A stretch of 64,000 bases of DNA. It comes from JAWMQL01 sp033283165 (GTDB taxonomy: Bacteria; Pseudomonadota; Gammaproteobacteria; Pseudomonadales; Halieaceae). The notes under the pieces were generated by a model. That model made no database searches, was not told where the DNA came from, and saw nothing but the letters and a program-made list of their open reading frames with translations. The stretch is from NCBI GenBank assembly GCA_033283165.1, contig JAWMQL010000009.1:62001-126000 (forward strand). The letters are read 5' to 3'. Numbering within the stretch: position 1 is the first letter of the stretch; every line of letters begins with the position of its first letter. The position numbers and the translations under genes are program-made. Shown piece by piece: positions 32,106-41,333 of the stretch.

Positions 32106-33106
32106 AGTGGCTCTGCCTGGTCCCGGCGATTGCCTGCCTGTTGAGCGGCTGTGCCCAGCAGCAGACCACTGTGGTCGATGGCGCGACGGTGGCCGTGTTC
32201 TATGGTACAGACCGGGACCGGCGGGACGTAGCCGACCCGGCCAGGTTTTACGGCCTGTCCCGGGGCGAGCTGGAATACGGCAGGGCGACCGTGGCCAATC
32301 CGGGTGAAGGTCAGAAAACCCTGCTGACCGCTGTCGATCCCCTGGCTCCGGAGGACTTTTTGCCGGCGCTGGATCGCGCGCTTGCCAGGGCGGGCAAACC
32401 CGAAATCCTGCTGTTCGTGCACGGCTACCTGCGGTCTTTCAACCAGGTCAGCACGCAGCTGGCGGAGATCGTGCACAGCACCGGCTTTACCGGTGTGCCG
32501 GTGATATGGAGTTGGCCCTCGGCGCGCAACCCGGCTGCCTACCTGGTTGACGAGACCAATATGCTCTGGTCGCAACCGCACTTCTACCGTTTCCTGACCG
32601 ACCTGATGAGTCGCTCGTCAGTCCGCCGGATACACCTGGTGGGACACAGCATGGGCGGTCGGGCGTTGGCGGAGTTGACCACGCAATACCTGATCCCCCG
32701 TAAAGTCGACCTGTCCAGGCTGGGGGAATTCGTGCTGCTGGCCCCGGATATAGACCGCGATATATTTCTCCGGGACCTGGCGCCGGAGCTGGTGGCGGCC
32801 GGGCTGCAGGTTTCGCTGTATACCACCGCCAATGACAAGGCCATGGCCACTGCCCGGGCGGTGCGGAGTTTTCCGCGTGCCGGCGATTCCAGTGACGGTC
32901 CGGTGATTTTCCCCGGAGTGGAGACCATCGATGTCACAGCGGCCAACCGCAGCATATTGGGGCATTCTTACTTCGAGGAAAGCGAGATGGTGCGGGAAGA
33001 CCTGGCCCGCCTGATCTACCAGGGACAGAGCGCCGCGGATCGCGCCGGACTGGAACGGGTTGAGACCGCGGCCGGAGATTACTGGCGTTTGCCGGTGAGT
33101 CGTTGA
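32102..33106 (+). CDS. alpha/beta-hydrolase lipoprotein, DUF900-like (334 aa)
   Basis: GTG start at 32102 overlaps the previous stop (GTGA). A lipobox (CLLSGC) near residue 16 anchors it. The hydrolase core shows ILLFVHGYLRSF, the nucleophile elbow LVGHSMGGRALAEL and LAPDIDRDIFLRDL, which match the DUF900/YfcX-like esterase group. The late histidine is in LGHSYFEES. The substrate is probably a lipid or ester in the periplasm. Coupled to the phospholipase D gene, so the two may work in sequence on membrane lipid. Confidence 0.83.
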   Translation: MKWLCLVPAIACLLSGCAQQQTTVVDGATVAVFYGTDRDRRDVADPARFYGLSRGELEYGRATVANPGEGQKTLLTAVDPLAPEDFLPALDRALARAGKPEILLFVHGYLRSFNQVSTQLAEIVHSTGFTGVPVIWSWPSARNPAAYLVDETNMLWSQPHFYRFLTDLMSRSSVRRIHLVGHSMGGRALAELTTQYLIPRKVDLSRLGEFVLLAPDIDRDIFLRDLAPELVAAGLQVSLYTTANDKAMATARAVRSFPRAGDSSDGPVIFPGVETIDVTAANRSILGHSYFEESEMVREDLARLIYQGQSAADRAGLERVETAAGDYWRLPVSR

Positions 33107-33125
33107 AGCTTACGGGGAGATAGCC

Positions 33126-33779
33126 ATGGCTGAATTACTCGCGAATGTCATTCCCCTGCTGCTGGTGGATGTGCTCAACCCGGTCCTGTTCGCCGTCCTG
33201 ATTTTCGTGGCGGGAAGCGACCGTCCGATAGCGAATTCGGTGGCCATGATCATGGGACACACGGTGGCCTATTTCCTGGTGGGCATTGCCGCCGCTTACG
33301 CCGTGGACATTATCGCGGATCGCCTGGCCAACCCGAAGCCGGTGGATTACCTGGTCAAGTTGCTGGTGGGACTGGCCTGTCTCTACGCCGCCCTGGCCAG
33401 TCGCGGTGGCGCGGCATCGGAAGAGCGCAACCCGGCGGGCGAGCTGACTGTATGGCACTGCTTCAGTTACGGGGCCGTGATCAATTTCCTGGGGGCACCC
33501 TTTGCACTGCCCTACCTGGCAGTCGTGTCAGCGATACTGGATGCGGATATCTCCCTGGCGCAGTCCTGGGCTGTGCTGGTGGGATACAACCTGGCCTATG
33601 CGGCCCCTTTCACCCTTGTGCCTGGCCTGCTGCATGTCATGGGCGAACGGGCCAAACCTGTGCTGCACAAAATCAACAACGCCATGGTCCGTGGCGCCGA
33701 TCTGTTGCTGCCCTGGATCATGTTCGCCCTGGGCCTGTACCTGCTCGGTGACTGCCTGCTGTGGCTGCTCAATCGCTGA
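33126..33779 (+). CDS. GAP/LysE-like membrane protein (217 aa)
   Basis: Six-helix membrane protein of the GAP (Sap/LysE-related) type: DVLNPVLFAVLIFVAGS and GHTVAYFLVGIAAAY near the start, LNR at the end. Mycobacterial GAP exports glycopeptidolipids, whereas LysE members export amino acids; the substrate here is unknown. It follows the hydrolase by 19 bases, and its end overlaps the convergent DUF502 gene by 11 bases. Confidence 0.72.
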   Translation: MAELLANVIPLLLVDVLNPVLFAVLIFVAGSDRPIANSVAMIMGHTVAYFLVGIAAAYAVDIIADRLANPKPVDYLVKLLVGLACLYAALASRGGAASEERNPAGELTVWHCFSYGAVINFLGAPFALPYLAVVSAILDADISLAQSWAVLVGYNLAYAAPFTLVPGLLHVMGERAKPVLHKINNAMVRGADLLLPWIMFALGLYLLGDCLLWLLNR

Positions 33780-34380
33780 CCGGGGGAGATTCCGGGTCCG
33801 CCGGATAAATGGCCCGGGTTCCCACGCCCCACTGGCTCAGGCTGTTGGCCACGCTGGAGGCAGGGGCATCCAGCTTGCGGACCCGTTCCGGCGCAACAAG
33901 GTAGGTACTGCCCAGGGTGATGGTGGGTGAAAAGGGAACGAAGACCACCAGTCGTCCATCCGCCAGGGTCTCCATCTGGAAGCCCAGCACCTGGACCCCG
34001 GAGTCGTGTATATCGGCTTCCACCACTGTGACCCCCATGTCTGCCCCGGCAAGGCTCGCCGTCATGTTTCGTATCAGCCCGAGCAGGGGTATCTTTTCCA
34101 CGATAACGTTTTCGACGAAATCTGACAGCCGCCGCCCCGGGGCGGTTCGCAACAGCAGGCCGGTGCAAAGACACAGCAAAAATCCGGCCGCGAGGGCCAG
34201 CGCGATGAAGATCAGCGCATTGACGACGGCGGGGAAGGGCAGGTCCAGTTCCGAGAAATACGCCACTTCTTCCAGTATGCCCCAGAGCTCGGCGCAAACC
34301 AGGAACAGGATGGACACGGGCAGCAGTAACAGCAACCCGGACAAGGAGACCGAGGTAAGCAACTTAAAGGTATTTTTCAT
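33769..34380 (-). CDS. DUF502-family membrane protein (203 aa)
   Basis: Two N-terminal helices (residues 8-33 and 52-75) and a soluble C-terminal domain with VVFVPFSPTITLGSTYLVAPE and the IHDSGVQVLGFQME strand, typical of DUF502 proteins. Function unknown; members occur next to envelope genes in many proteobacteria. Overlaps the GAP gene's end convergently and is divergent from the second phospholipase D gene. Confidence 0.85.
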   Translation of the reverse strand: MKNTFKLLTSVSLSGLLLLLPVSILFLVCAELWGILEEVAYFSELDLPFPAVVNALIFIALALAAGFLLCLCTGLLLRTAPGRRLSDFVENVIVEKIPLLGLIRNMTASLAGADMGVTVVEADIHDSGVQVLGFQMETLADGRLVVFVPFSPTITLGSTYLVAPERVRKLDAPASSVANSLSQWGVGTRAIYPADPESPPVSD

Positions 34381-34456
34381 CGATCCCTCCCGTGGCTACC
34401 CGCACATCCTAACCCCCCCGCTGGAGCGATACCACGTTATCTGCTTAAATCCACGG

Positions 34457-36277
34457 ATGCCCAGAATCCTGAGTCTCATCGCCCTGTGGTCCCTGCTGGT
34501 CACTGGCTGCGCCAGCTTCGATATTCCTGCCGAACGCTGCCCTGCGGGCACGCAGGCCCTGCCGAATTGCCCACCGCTGGAAGCGGTGCAGGACGCGGCG
34601 CTGGACAGGTGGTATGACCAGAGGCAATGGCTGCCCGCCAGCGAACGTGATCAGGACCTGGTACAGACCGGTATCGAGGCCGAGATACCGGTACAGAAGG
34701 CGCGGGCCAAGATACTGGCGACCAATGAGCGCGACGCACTCTATTCCCTGGCGGCCAAGCTGCACATGATTGAGCAGGCGCGGCACAGTATCGATGCGGT
34801 CTACTATATTTTCCGCGACGACCTGGCGGGCAGGGCGATGCTCGGCGCGCTCTGTGAGGCTGTCGAGCGCGGGGTGGATGTGCGCCTGATGGTCGACTCC
34901 CTGGGATCCATAAGCTTCGACAAGAACCTGTTGCGAGCCCTGTACAGCTGCCAGTGGAACGCCGGTTTCGTGCCGACCGGCAACGGTGCCATCAGCACCC
35001 GTCGTGCCCGCATTCAGGTGGTGATCTTCAATGCCCTCAGCGCGTTGAAGGCCAACCCTAACCGGCGTTCTCACGACAAGCTGATGGTAGTCGACGGTTT
35101 TGTGCCGGACCGGGCCATCGTTATCACCGGTGGGCGCAATATCTCCCTCGATTATTACGGCATCGAGGCGGACGGCACCCCGAATCCCGATACCTATATG
35201 GACGCGGAGCTCCTGCTGCGACCGGTGCCGGGAGATGAACAGGAGTACACGGTGTCCGAAGCGGCCGAAATCTATTTCTCCCTGCTGGCCGGCTTCAAGG
35301 GCAACAAGCATCTCCAGACCCGCGTGGCCATCAGCGGCAGGGAGGGGTACGCGGCCAGTCGCCTGCTATTGAAGGACTCCCTGCGGGAAATCCGTACGCT
35401 GCCCCGCCTGGCGCAGGCGCTGGCGGCCATGCCCGATTATCTCAGTTCGGGCTTTGCGGAAGTCGAGGTCCTGCTGGCCCACGAATTCGGCAACCTGGTC
35501 AATTCAGCAGTGGTTTCCAGGGCGCTGGAGAACCAGGACAGCAACCCGAATTCCATCATGGGTGTCATGGCCAGCGTTGACACGAGAGATGACAAGAACA
35601 TCAAACTGGTGTCCCCTTACCTCTTTATTGCCAAGTACCGCGACGCAACTGGCGAGGTGGTTCTGGACGAGGCGGAGATGTTCTGGCAGTGGCTGGAGGA
35701 GGACCCCGAACGCAGCCTGGACATCATCACCAACTCGGTGCTGACCTCGGACAATTTTTTTGCCCAGGCCTACGTGGATATGGATATGGCGCCGCGCATG
35801 TTGCTGGACGCGGCGCACAAGGAAGCCTGGCGGGCCAGCCGCCGCGAATCGGAACTGAATCCGGAGCTGGTCGACAGCGAGGCCTGGTTGCGCCTGGTGA
35901 ACAGCCCCCGCGTGCGACTGTACGAAACCGGCCGCGGCGACGACCGGCGCATTGGCGGAGAACAGACCTACGGCAAATTACACGCCAAGTATCTGCTGAC
36001 TGACGAGGTCGGCTTCCTGGGAACGGCCAATTTCGATTACCGATCGCGGCTGTTCAATAACGAAATGGGATTTTTTTTCCGGGGCGAGGCCTTGCACCAT
36101 TACCTGGTGGAGGATTTCGAGCGCCTGCGCGGCATGTCCTATCGCTGGGGCACGCCCGAGTGGCTGGAAATGCGCCGCCGGCTGGTGGAAGCCGGCGGCC
36201 CGAAAGGTCTCACCACGAAGTACCAGCGCGCCCTGTACCGGCTGCTCAAAAGTACTGGTCTGTACTGGCTGTTCTGA
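34457..36277 (+). CDS. phospholipase D-family lipoprotein, second copy (606 aa)
   Basis: Lipobox SLLVTGC near residue 18, so membrane anchored. Two HKD motifs: SHDKLMVVDGF with ITGGRN, and LHAKYLLTDEVGFLGTANF. It is longer than the phospholipase D protein at 30564, with an insert between the two halves, and is not a close duplicate of it. Same chemistry: transfer or hydrolysis of phosphatidyl groups. A run of eight T within the codons GGA-TTT-TTT-TTC (36064-36072) is unusual in this GC-rich gene and might be slip-prone. ATG 34457 is preceded by other in-frame codons that overlap the DUF502 gene. Confidence 0.87.
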   Translation: MPRILSLIALWSLLVTGCASFDIPAERCPAGTQALPNCPPLEAVQDAALDRWYDQRQWLPASERDQDLVQTGIEAEIPVQKARAKILATNERDALYSLAAKLHMIEQARHSIDAVYYIFRDDLAGRAMLGALCEAVERGVDVRLMVDSLGSISFDKNLLRALYSCQWNAGFVPTGNGAISTRRARIQVVIFNALSALKANPNRRSHDKLMVVDGFVPDRAIVITGGRNISLDYYGIEADGTPNPDTYMDAELLLRPVPGDEQEYTVSEAAEIYFSLLAGFKGNKHLQTRVAISGREGYAASRLLLKDSLREIRTLPRLAQALAAMPDYLSSGFAEVEVLLAHEFGNLVNSAVVSRALENQDSNPNSIMGVMASVDTRDDKNIKLVSPYLFIAKYRDATGEVVLDEAEMFWQWLEEDPERSLDIITNSVLTSDNFFAQAYVDMDMAPRMLLDAAHKEAWRASRRESELNPELVDSEAWLRLVNSPRVRLYETGRGDDRRIGGEQTYGKLHAKYLLTDEVGFLGTANFDYRSRLFNNEMGFFFRGEALHHYLVEDFERLRGMSYRWGTPEWLEMRRRLVEAGGPKGLTTKYQRALYRLLKSTGLYWLF

Positions 36278-36976
36278 TCAGCCCCCTTCGATGGCGTTTT
36301 CCAGCGCGCGGCGCAGGCGGCGCGCGGTGCCACTGGCCCAACGGCGCACGTCCGCCTTGACCGTGACCGGGTTGCTGGGCGCGGTCAGCATCCCGGTCTG
36401 CCCGCCTATGGTGTTGATGCGGTGGCGCTCTGCGACCCGCGCCATCACCTCACCTGTCTGGCCGTCGACGAATTCCAGTATCAGGGTCGCCTCGCCCACG
36501 GTGGAGAGATAGACCTCACCGCGCCCCGAGTACTGGGGTGGCACCCGGGACACGATATCCACCATGGCGCCGCGCATGATCAGGGTATTGGGTCCCAATT
36601 TGTCGGAAATGGTGAACCGGTCGCTGGAGGACAATTCCTTTGCGAACGCCTCGCCGACGATCTCCTCGAACAAATCCTGGTCCTTCTGGGTCAATCCGAA
36701 GGTGGCGCGGTTGCCGTACATTCGCGGTGAACTGGTGTAATCCGGAGCGGGTCGCGCGTCGCGGTAGTCGAACAGGGCGTCGCCCGCGAACAGTTTGTCG
36801 TATTTGCTGAAGTCGGCCTGCGTATTGACGTAGGTCTCGCGGAATATGGCCCGGGGCACCTTGACCAGGTTTTCCTGCCCCTCGACATTGGCCAGCGGGG
36901 ACTGCTCGTCCTTCGCTGCCAGCGCAGTGCCGGGCACCAGGGTCAACAGGGCGATCAGGGTCAGAATTCTCGGCAT
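36278..36976 (-). CDS. DUF3313-like exported protein (232 aa)
   Basis: Signal peptide (MPRILTLIALLTLVPGTALA), then a soluble domain with PRAIFRETYVNTQADFSKYD, LGPNTLIMRGAMVDIVSRVP and VGEATLILEFVDGQTGEVM, the pattern of DUF3313 periplasmic proteins. Function unknown. Its first 10 residues resemble those of the phospholipase D lipoprotein it faces (MPRILSLIAL). Ends directly against that gene (36277/36278). Confidence 0.75.
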   Translation of the reverse strand: MPRILTLIALLTLVPGTALAAKDEQSPLANVEGQENLVKVPRAIFRETYVNTQADFSKYDKLFAGDALFDYRDARPAPDYTSSPRMYGNRATFGLTQKDQDLFEEIVGEAFAKELSSSDRFTISDKLGPNTLIMRGAMVDIVSRVPPQYSGRGEVYLSTVGEATLILEFVDGQTGEVMARVAERHRINTIGGQTGMLTAPSNPVTVKADVRRWASGTARRLRRALENAIEGG

Positions 36977-37029
36977 GGTTTGCTCCTCGGGTTCAGGCGA
37001 TTTACAGCAGTATAGTGTAATCTTCGGGC

Positions 37030-38355
37030 ATGTCCCGCGCCACATGCTTCCAGTCCGGAATGCCGGTCCTGCTGTTTGCCGTGATGGTTTTACGCGGCAA
37101 CGCGCTGGCACTTGAAGGTTCGCCGCCGGTCGCGCCGGAGGATGTGCTCGACGCGGGGGAACTCGACACCCTGCGCTCCGAAGCGGCAACCAACGAAGAC
37201 CCCGACTCGGCGCGCCGCGCCGAGCGCCAGGCCATAACGAAAGCACAGAGCGAAGCAACACAGGAAACTGCTGCTTCCTCCAGACCGGTCGAACCGGGTG
37301 TCGAAAAGCAAGCCCGTTGGCAGATTGAACCCTACGGCAGTGCCCGGCTGCACGCCATCAATACGTTTGACGAAGGGGGTGAAAGCCACAGTTCAAAACT
37401 GGGTGACGGTGCGTCCCGGCTGGGCCTCAGTGCGTTGTGGCACCCGGGCGATTGGGAACTGTTTGCAAGGGCCGAAACCGGTTTCGATATCATCGACAGT
37501 TTCACTCCCAAGGCCCAGTCCAAGACAGACAGCGGCGGCAAACTGAACATGAGGCTCCTGCACATCGGTGTCGAATCTGAGGCCTTTGCGCTCCACTACG
37601 GCAAGTCCTGGTCGGTGTACTACAAGGTGGCGGGTGCGGCGGACCGTTTCGATATCTTCGGCGGCGAGGCGGCCGGGGTGTACAACGCCGGGACGGACGG
37701 TGGCGCCACCGGCACCGGGCGCGCCGACAATGCCCTGCAGGCCGAGCTGTTCATGGACCTGGGCGAGCGATTGGATTTCAAGCCCTTCAATATCAACCTG
37801 CAATTCCAGAACGGAGAGCCGATTCCCGGGGTGAAGGGCGCGCGCTACGGCGACGCCTACAGTGTCAGCTCCTGGCTGGAGCACTGGAACGAGTTCGGGA
37901 TTGGCCTGGCCTGGCACCGGGCCCGGATTTCTCCCCGTGACCAGGACCCGGTCACAGCGGCAGGCATCGATGGCGATGCCCGGGCGACGGCCTTCGCGCT
38001 CAAGTCCTACGGTGAGGACTGGCTGGTGAGCGCGGTGTTGAGCCTGATCGACAATATCGAGACGACCAATGAGAATCGCTACATCAATGGCAAGGGCGCC
38101 GAACTGTACACCCAGCGCCGGGTCCATCCACGCTGGTGGCTGACCGCCGGTGGCAACTGGTTGTGGCCAGACCGGGACGACCCTGACGCCGGCAGTTACC
38201 GGCTTGCATACGGTGTGCTCGGGGTACGCTATACTTTCGATTCCTTCAATCGCATGCTCTACGCCGAGTGGCGGCTCGATAACGGCCGGCTGGTGGACGG
38301 CACGCGGCGCGGTAATGAATTCACCCTCGGGATTCGCTGGGACCTGGGGTATTGA
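37030..38355 (+). CDS. DcaP-like outer-membrane porin (441 aa)
   Basis: Signal sequence, then an Ala/Glu-rich helical region (residues 35-95) that could be a trimer coiled coil, then WQIEPYGSARLHAINTFDEG, which starts the barrel. The end (FTLGIRWDLGY) has a C-terminal aromatic. DcaP-type porins share a coiled-coil front and import dicarboxylates or other small acids. ATG 37060 (MPVLLFAVMV) would give a neater signal peptide, since the first ten residues from 37030 are polar. Substrate unknown. Confidence 0.75.
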   Translation: MSRATCFQSGMPVLLFAVMVLRGNALALEGSPPVAPEDVLDAGELDTLRSEAATNEDPDSARRAERQAITKAQSEATQETAASSRPVEPGVEKQARWQIEPYGSARLHAINTFDEGGESHSSKLGDGASRLGLSALWHPGDWELFARAETGFDIIDSFTPKAQSKTDSGGKLNMRLLHIGVESEAFALHYGKSWSVYYKVAGAADRFDIFGGEAAGVYNAGTDGGATGTGRADNALQAELFMDLGERLDFKPFNINLQFQNGEPIPGVKGARYGDAYSVSSWLEHWNEFGIGLAWHRARISPRDQDPVTAAGIDGDARATAFALKSYGEDWLVSAVLSLIDNIETTNENRYINGKGAELYTQRRVHPRWWLTAGGNWLWPDRDDPDAGSYRLAYGVLGVRYTFDSFNRMLYAEWRLDNGRLVDGTRRGNEFTLGIRWDLGY

Positions 38356-38392
38356 AGGGTTCATGTGACTTTACTGGCGGGAGCTAACGAAT

Positions 38393-39187
38393 ATGCGGTT
38401 GTTTTTTTTGATGGTCACCCTGGTAGTTCTGGCCGCGCAGGCCCGGGCCGAAGGGATTGATGCCTCCGACCCCACCAAGATCTACAGCTACGCGGGGCCG
38501 GGCTACAAGTACACGGAATTCGCCAATGGCGATAACCTGCAGGAGGTGCGGGTGGTAGGCAACGTGGGCCTGGGAGCGTCGGACATGGTCATGTTCGAGA
38601 TCGGCTACGGCGAATACAACGGCACCGTGCAACGGGGAGAAAAGGAAACCGGCACCACCAACGGTCGGGCCCGCTGGTTCCACCTGTTCGACATGGACAA
38701 CACGGTGCTCAAGGGCTATCGCGGCTGGGCCACCCAGGTGGACCTGCAGTTCGAGGGCAATGTCAAGGGCACCGTGGGCTCCAACTCGATCGCGCTGGGT
38801 GCGTTGCCCGCTTACGGCCTGGGCGAAGCCTGGTCCTTCTACCTGCCGATCAACTATGTCTCGTCCTGGGGTGAGGACTGGAAGGATCACACCGGGCACG
38901 GTGCCAGCATTGCGCCGATGCTGGCCTACGCGCCGGCCGAGGGCCCGTGGCCAGGCTTTTACATCCAGTTCTGGCCCAACTACACCCGCTACTTTTCCGG
39001 CGACCTGGACGGGGAGGGGGGTGCCGCCCTGGATATCACCGTGGGCGGCTCCTTTACCGATACCATTCTGGGCGGTGTGACCTTCCAGCAGAACTTCGAC
39101 AAGGACCTGGCCTACCACAAACCCACGGCGGGGCCGTCCGGCCCGAACGACTGGAACGTGTTCGCCAATATCAATTTCTATTTCTAG
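38393..39187 (+). CDS. outer-membrane beta-barrel protein, unknown family (264 aa)
   Basis: Signal peptide (LFFLMVTLVVLAAQARA), then alternating strands ending in FANINFYF with a C-terminal phenylalanine, the classic outer-membrane barrel end. Aromatic belts (YAGPGYKYTEF, FYIQFWPNYTRYF) support this. I do not recognise the family. It begins 37 bases after the porin gene and may share a transcript. A run of eight T (38402-38409) lies in the signal-peptide codons. The end overlaps folE by 4 bases. Confidence 0.65.
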   Translation: MRLFFLMVTLVVLAAQARAEGIDASDPTKIYSYAGPGYKYTEFANGDNLQEVRVVGNVGLGASDMVMFEIGYGEYNGTVQRGEKETGTTNGRARWFHLFDMDNTVLKGYRGWATQVDLQFEGNVKGTVGSNSIALGALPAYGLGEAWSFYLPINYVSSWGEDWKDHTGHGASIAPMLAYAPAEGPWPGFYIQFWPNYTRYFSGDLDGEGGAALDITVGGSFTDTILGGVTFQQNFDKDLAYHKPTAGPSGPNDWNVFANINFYF

Positions 39188-39870
39188 GCGGCGAGAAACT
39201 CCGCCCGGCGCTGGGGATCGCTGCTGAAGCAGCCCCCCAGGGCGAGGGTGCGGGTGTGGGAACTGCTGTCCATGACGCCCCGCGACTTGACACAGTAGTG
39301 GGTGGCATCGATGGCTACCGCCACGTCCTCGGTATCCAGCAGGGTCTGCAAGGCCACCAGCACCTGCCGGTTCAGCCGTTCCTGCACCTGGGGGCGCCGG
39401 GCGAAAAAAGCCAGAATGCGGTTCAGCTTGGACAGGCCAATGACCTTGTCACGCGGCACGTAGGCAATACGGGCGTGGCCGTCAATGGTGACGAAATGAT
39501 GCTCGCAGGTGCTGATAAGTTCGATGTCATCCACCCGAACCATCTCGTCTACCTGCATCTTGTTCTCGATCACGGAAATTGAGGGGAAGTTGCTGTAATC
39601 GAGACCGCTGAACAATTCGTCCAGGTACATGCGGGCTATCCGGGCCGGAGTGTCGGCCAGGCTGTCGTCAGACAGGTCCAGGCCGAGGGTGTAGGTGATG
39701 TTCTCGAATGCATCCACCAGCCGGCGGTATTTCTCCTCCCGGTTCAGGCCGTTGTCCTGCATCGGCGTCTCCAGCCCCTGTGCGATCAGCGCCTCGCGCA
39801 CGCGCAGGGCTTCCGGTGACAGGTTGCTGGGAAAGGTGAGTGTCGAGTGTTTCGCGAGCAGGGGTTCCAT
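39184..39870 (-). CDS. folE: GTP cyclohydrolase I (228 aa)
   Basis: Converts GTP to 7,8-dihydroneopterin triphosphate, the first step of folate synthesis. The zinc and active-site motifs STCEHHFVTIDG, GLSKLNRI, RPQVQERL and IDATHYCVKSRG match E. coli FolE almost along its length. The start is ATG 39870 rather than 39876, because the AGGAG ribosome site lies 6 bases before 39870 and touches 39876. No other folate gene is nearby. Confidence 0.94.
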   Translation of the reverse strand: MEPLLAKHSTLTFPSNLSPEALRVREALIAQGLETPMQDNGLNREEKYRRLVDAFENITYTLGLDLSDDSLADTPARIARMYLDELFSGLDYSNFPSISVIENKMQVDEMVRVDDIELISTCEHHFVTIDGHARIAYVPRDKVIGLSKLNRILAFFARRPQVQERLNRQVLVALQTLLDTEDVAVAIDATHYCVKSRGVMDSSSHTRTLALGGCFSSDPQRRAEFLAA

Positions 39871-39970
39871 GTCCATCTCCTGTAGTTGTCGGGCTTGGTA
39901 CGTGGCGCACACCGGTTCGGATTTCTTGCGGGGTATCAATGTCGCAGGCGTCTTATCCCTGTCAGCCCTG

Positions 39971-39998
39971 TTGCCGACCGGGGTACTTGCAGTACTAT
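39971..39998 (+). promoter_or_regulatory. predicted promoter for the SYLF-domain gene
   Basis: TTGCCG and TACTAT with 16 bases between them, 68 bases before the ATG at 40066. GTACT-TGC-AGTAC (39983-39995) is a small perfect palindrome within the spacer. Weak but plausible. Confidence 0.35.
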
Positions 39999-40065
39999 TG
40001 ATCCGCTCGGCGCGCGACCTTGTATGGCGCCCGACAGAACCCTCATCAATTAAAAGGTAAGTGCC

Positions 40066-40635
40066 ATGCCCAGGATCATGAAGTCTCTGCTGCTCAGTGT
40101 TGCCCTGTTGTTCTCAGGCGCCGTCGCGGCGGACAACTACAGCGATACGATCAAGTCTTTTCGCAACGCCGGAGAAACGGCCCAGTTCTTCAACAGCGCT
40201 TATGGCTATGCCGTGTTTCCAACGATTGGCAAGGGCGGTATGGGCATCGGTGGTGCCCACGGCAAGGGCCGGGTTTATGTCGGCGGGAACCACGTCGGCA
40301 ATGCCACCATGACCCAGGTCACCGTGGGATTCCAGCTTGGCGGCCAGGCGTTCAGCCAGATGATCTTCTTTGAGGACGAGCGCGCCTTTAATGAATTTAC
40401 CTCGGGCAATTTCGAATTCAGCGCCCAGGCCACTGCCGTGGCGTTGACCGCCGGGGTTTCCGCAGAGGCCAACACCGGAGGCGGCGTTGGCGCTGGCGCC
40501 AGTGGTGGTCGCAACGATGCCACGACCGTGCATGGCGGCTATCGCAAGGGCATGGCCATATTCACCATCGCCAAGGGCGGCCTGATGTACGAGGCGGCGC
40601 TGGGCGGCCAGAAATTCGATTACTCTTCGCTCTGA
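40066..40635 (+). CDS. YSC84/SYLF-domain lipid-binding exported protein (189 aa)
   Basis: Signal peptide (LLLSVALLFSGAVAA), then a full SYLF domain: AYGYAVFPTIGKGGMGIGGA near the front, GFQLGGQAFSQMIFF in the middle and GMAIFTIAKGGLMYEAALGG at the end. SYLF proteins bind anionic phospholipids; exported bacterial members have unclear roles. Its end overlaps lutC by 16 bases (convergent). Confidence 0.85.
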   Translation: MPRIMKSLLLSVALLFSGAVAADNYSDTIKSFRNAGETAQFFNSAYGYAVFPTIGKGGMGIGGAHGKGRVYVGGNHVGNATMTQVTVGFQLGGQAFSQMIFFEDERAFNEFTSGNFEFSAQATAVALTAGVSAEANTGGGVGAGASGGRNDATTVHGGYRKGMAIFTIAKGGLMYEAALGGQKFDYSSL

Positions 40636-41333
40636 GTAAAACCCGCCAGCTGGCGGGCACGCACCAGCGTGTCCGCCGCGAGATCTCCCACCAGCACCAC
40701 GTGCCAGCGGCGCGGGCCGTGGGCGCCCTGTACCAACTGCAGGGCGATGTCACCGGTACTGGACGGCCCCGAAATGATGTTGATGCCGCGCGGGCGGGCC
40801 TGTCCCGCGGGCCCTGATTGCGCCAGTTCCAGGGCCTGGTCCAGGTCGGGTCGCAAGTCGCCGGCGTCCACCAGCACCAGGTGATCCTCGGGCAGCAGGT
40901 TGTTGCTGGCCGGATTACCCTTGCCGGTCACCAGGAATACACTGCCGCACTCGGCGGCCGCAGCACTGGCATAACTCAGGGCTGCCTGGTCGCCATCCTG
41001 CGCGATCCCGAACCGGGGCAGAACACCACCGTCACGCCAGGGCAGGGCCGCCAGGCGGGAATCGTTGCCGGCCACCAGCTTGTGGCTGCGAAACCGTTCG
41101 TACAGGTAGCGCCCGATCACTCTGACTGCCTCACTGCGATCGCGGGCAAGGGCCGCGCTGCCCCGGTTCCTGAATACATGGTAAAGAAAGGACACGGCCA
41201 GGTCGGGGTCGGGCAACTGCGCCACCGGGGACCGACCGAGCGCGTTCAGCTCCTCGCCAATGCGAACAGCGCCTGCACCCCGGCAGCTGCCGCGTACCCG
41301 GGTCAGGATTTCCCGGCGCGCCTCGTCAGTCAT
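40620..41333 (-). CDS. lutC: LutC/YkgG-family lactate-utilisation protein (237 aa)
   Basis: LUD-domain protein. Glycine- and acidic-rich strands FLVTGKGNPASNNLLPEDH and NIISGPSSTGDIALQLVQGAHGP are characteristic, the last being the YkgG signature. It acts with LutA and LutB as an iron-sulfur L-lactate dehydrogenase that feeds electrons to the quinone pool. ATG 41333 lies inside the last codons of lutB (8-base overlap), so it is coupled. Third gene of the lutABC order. Confidence 0.9.
   Translation of the reverse strand: MTDEARREILTRVRGSCRGAGAVRIGEELNALGRSPVAQLPDPDLAVSFLYHVFRNRGSAALARDRSEAVRVIGRYLYERFRSHKLVAGNDSRLAALPWRDGGVLPRFGIAQDGDQAALSYASAAAAECGSVFLVTGKGNPASNNLLPEDHLVLVDAGDLRPDLDQALELAQSGPAGQARPRGINIISGPSSTGDIALQLVQGAHGPRRWHVVLVGDLAADTLVRARQLAGFTQSEE

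Noticed and set aside
36064..36072. Frameshift or programmed slippage at a run of eight T in the second phospholipase D gene
   Set aside because: The frame is intact through both HKD motifs and to a normal end; only the homopolymer is unusual.
36992..37007. TTCAG-N6-TACAG as a third copy of the regulator box
   Set aside because: One half-site is mismatched, the flanking hexamer bases differ, and its distance to the porin start (23 bases) does not match the other two copies.
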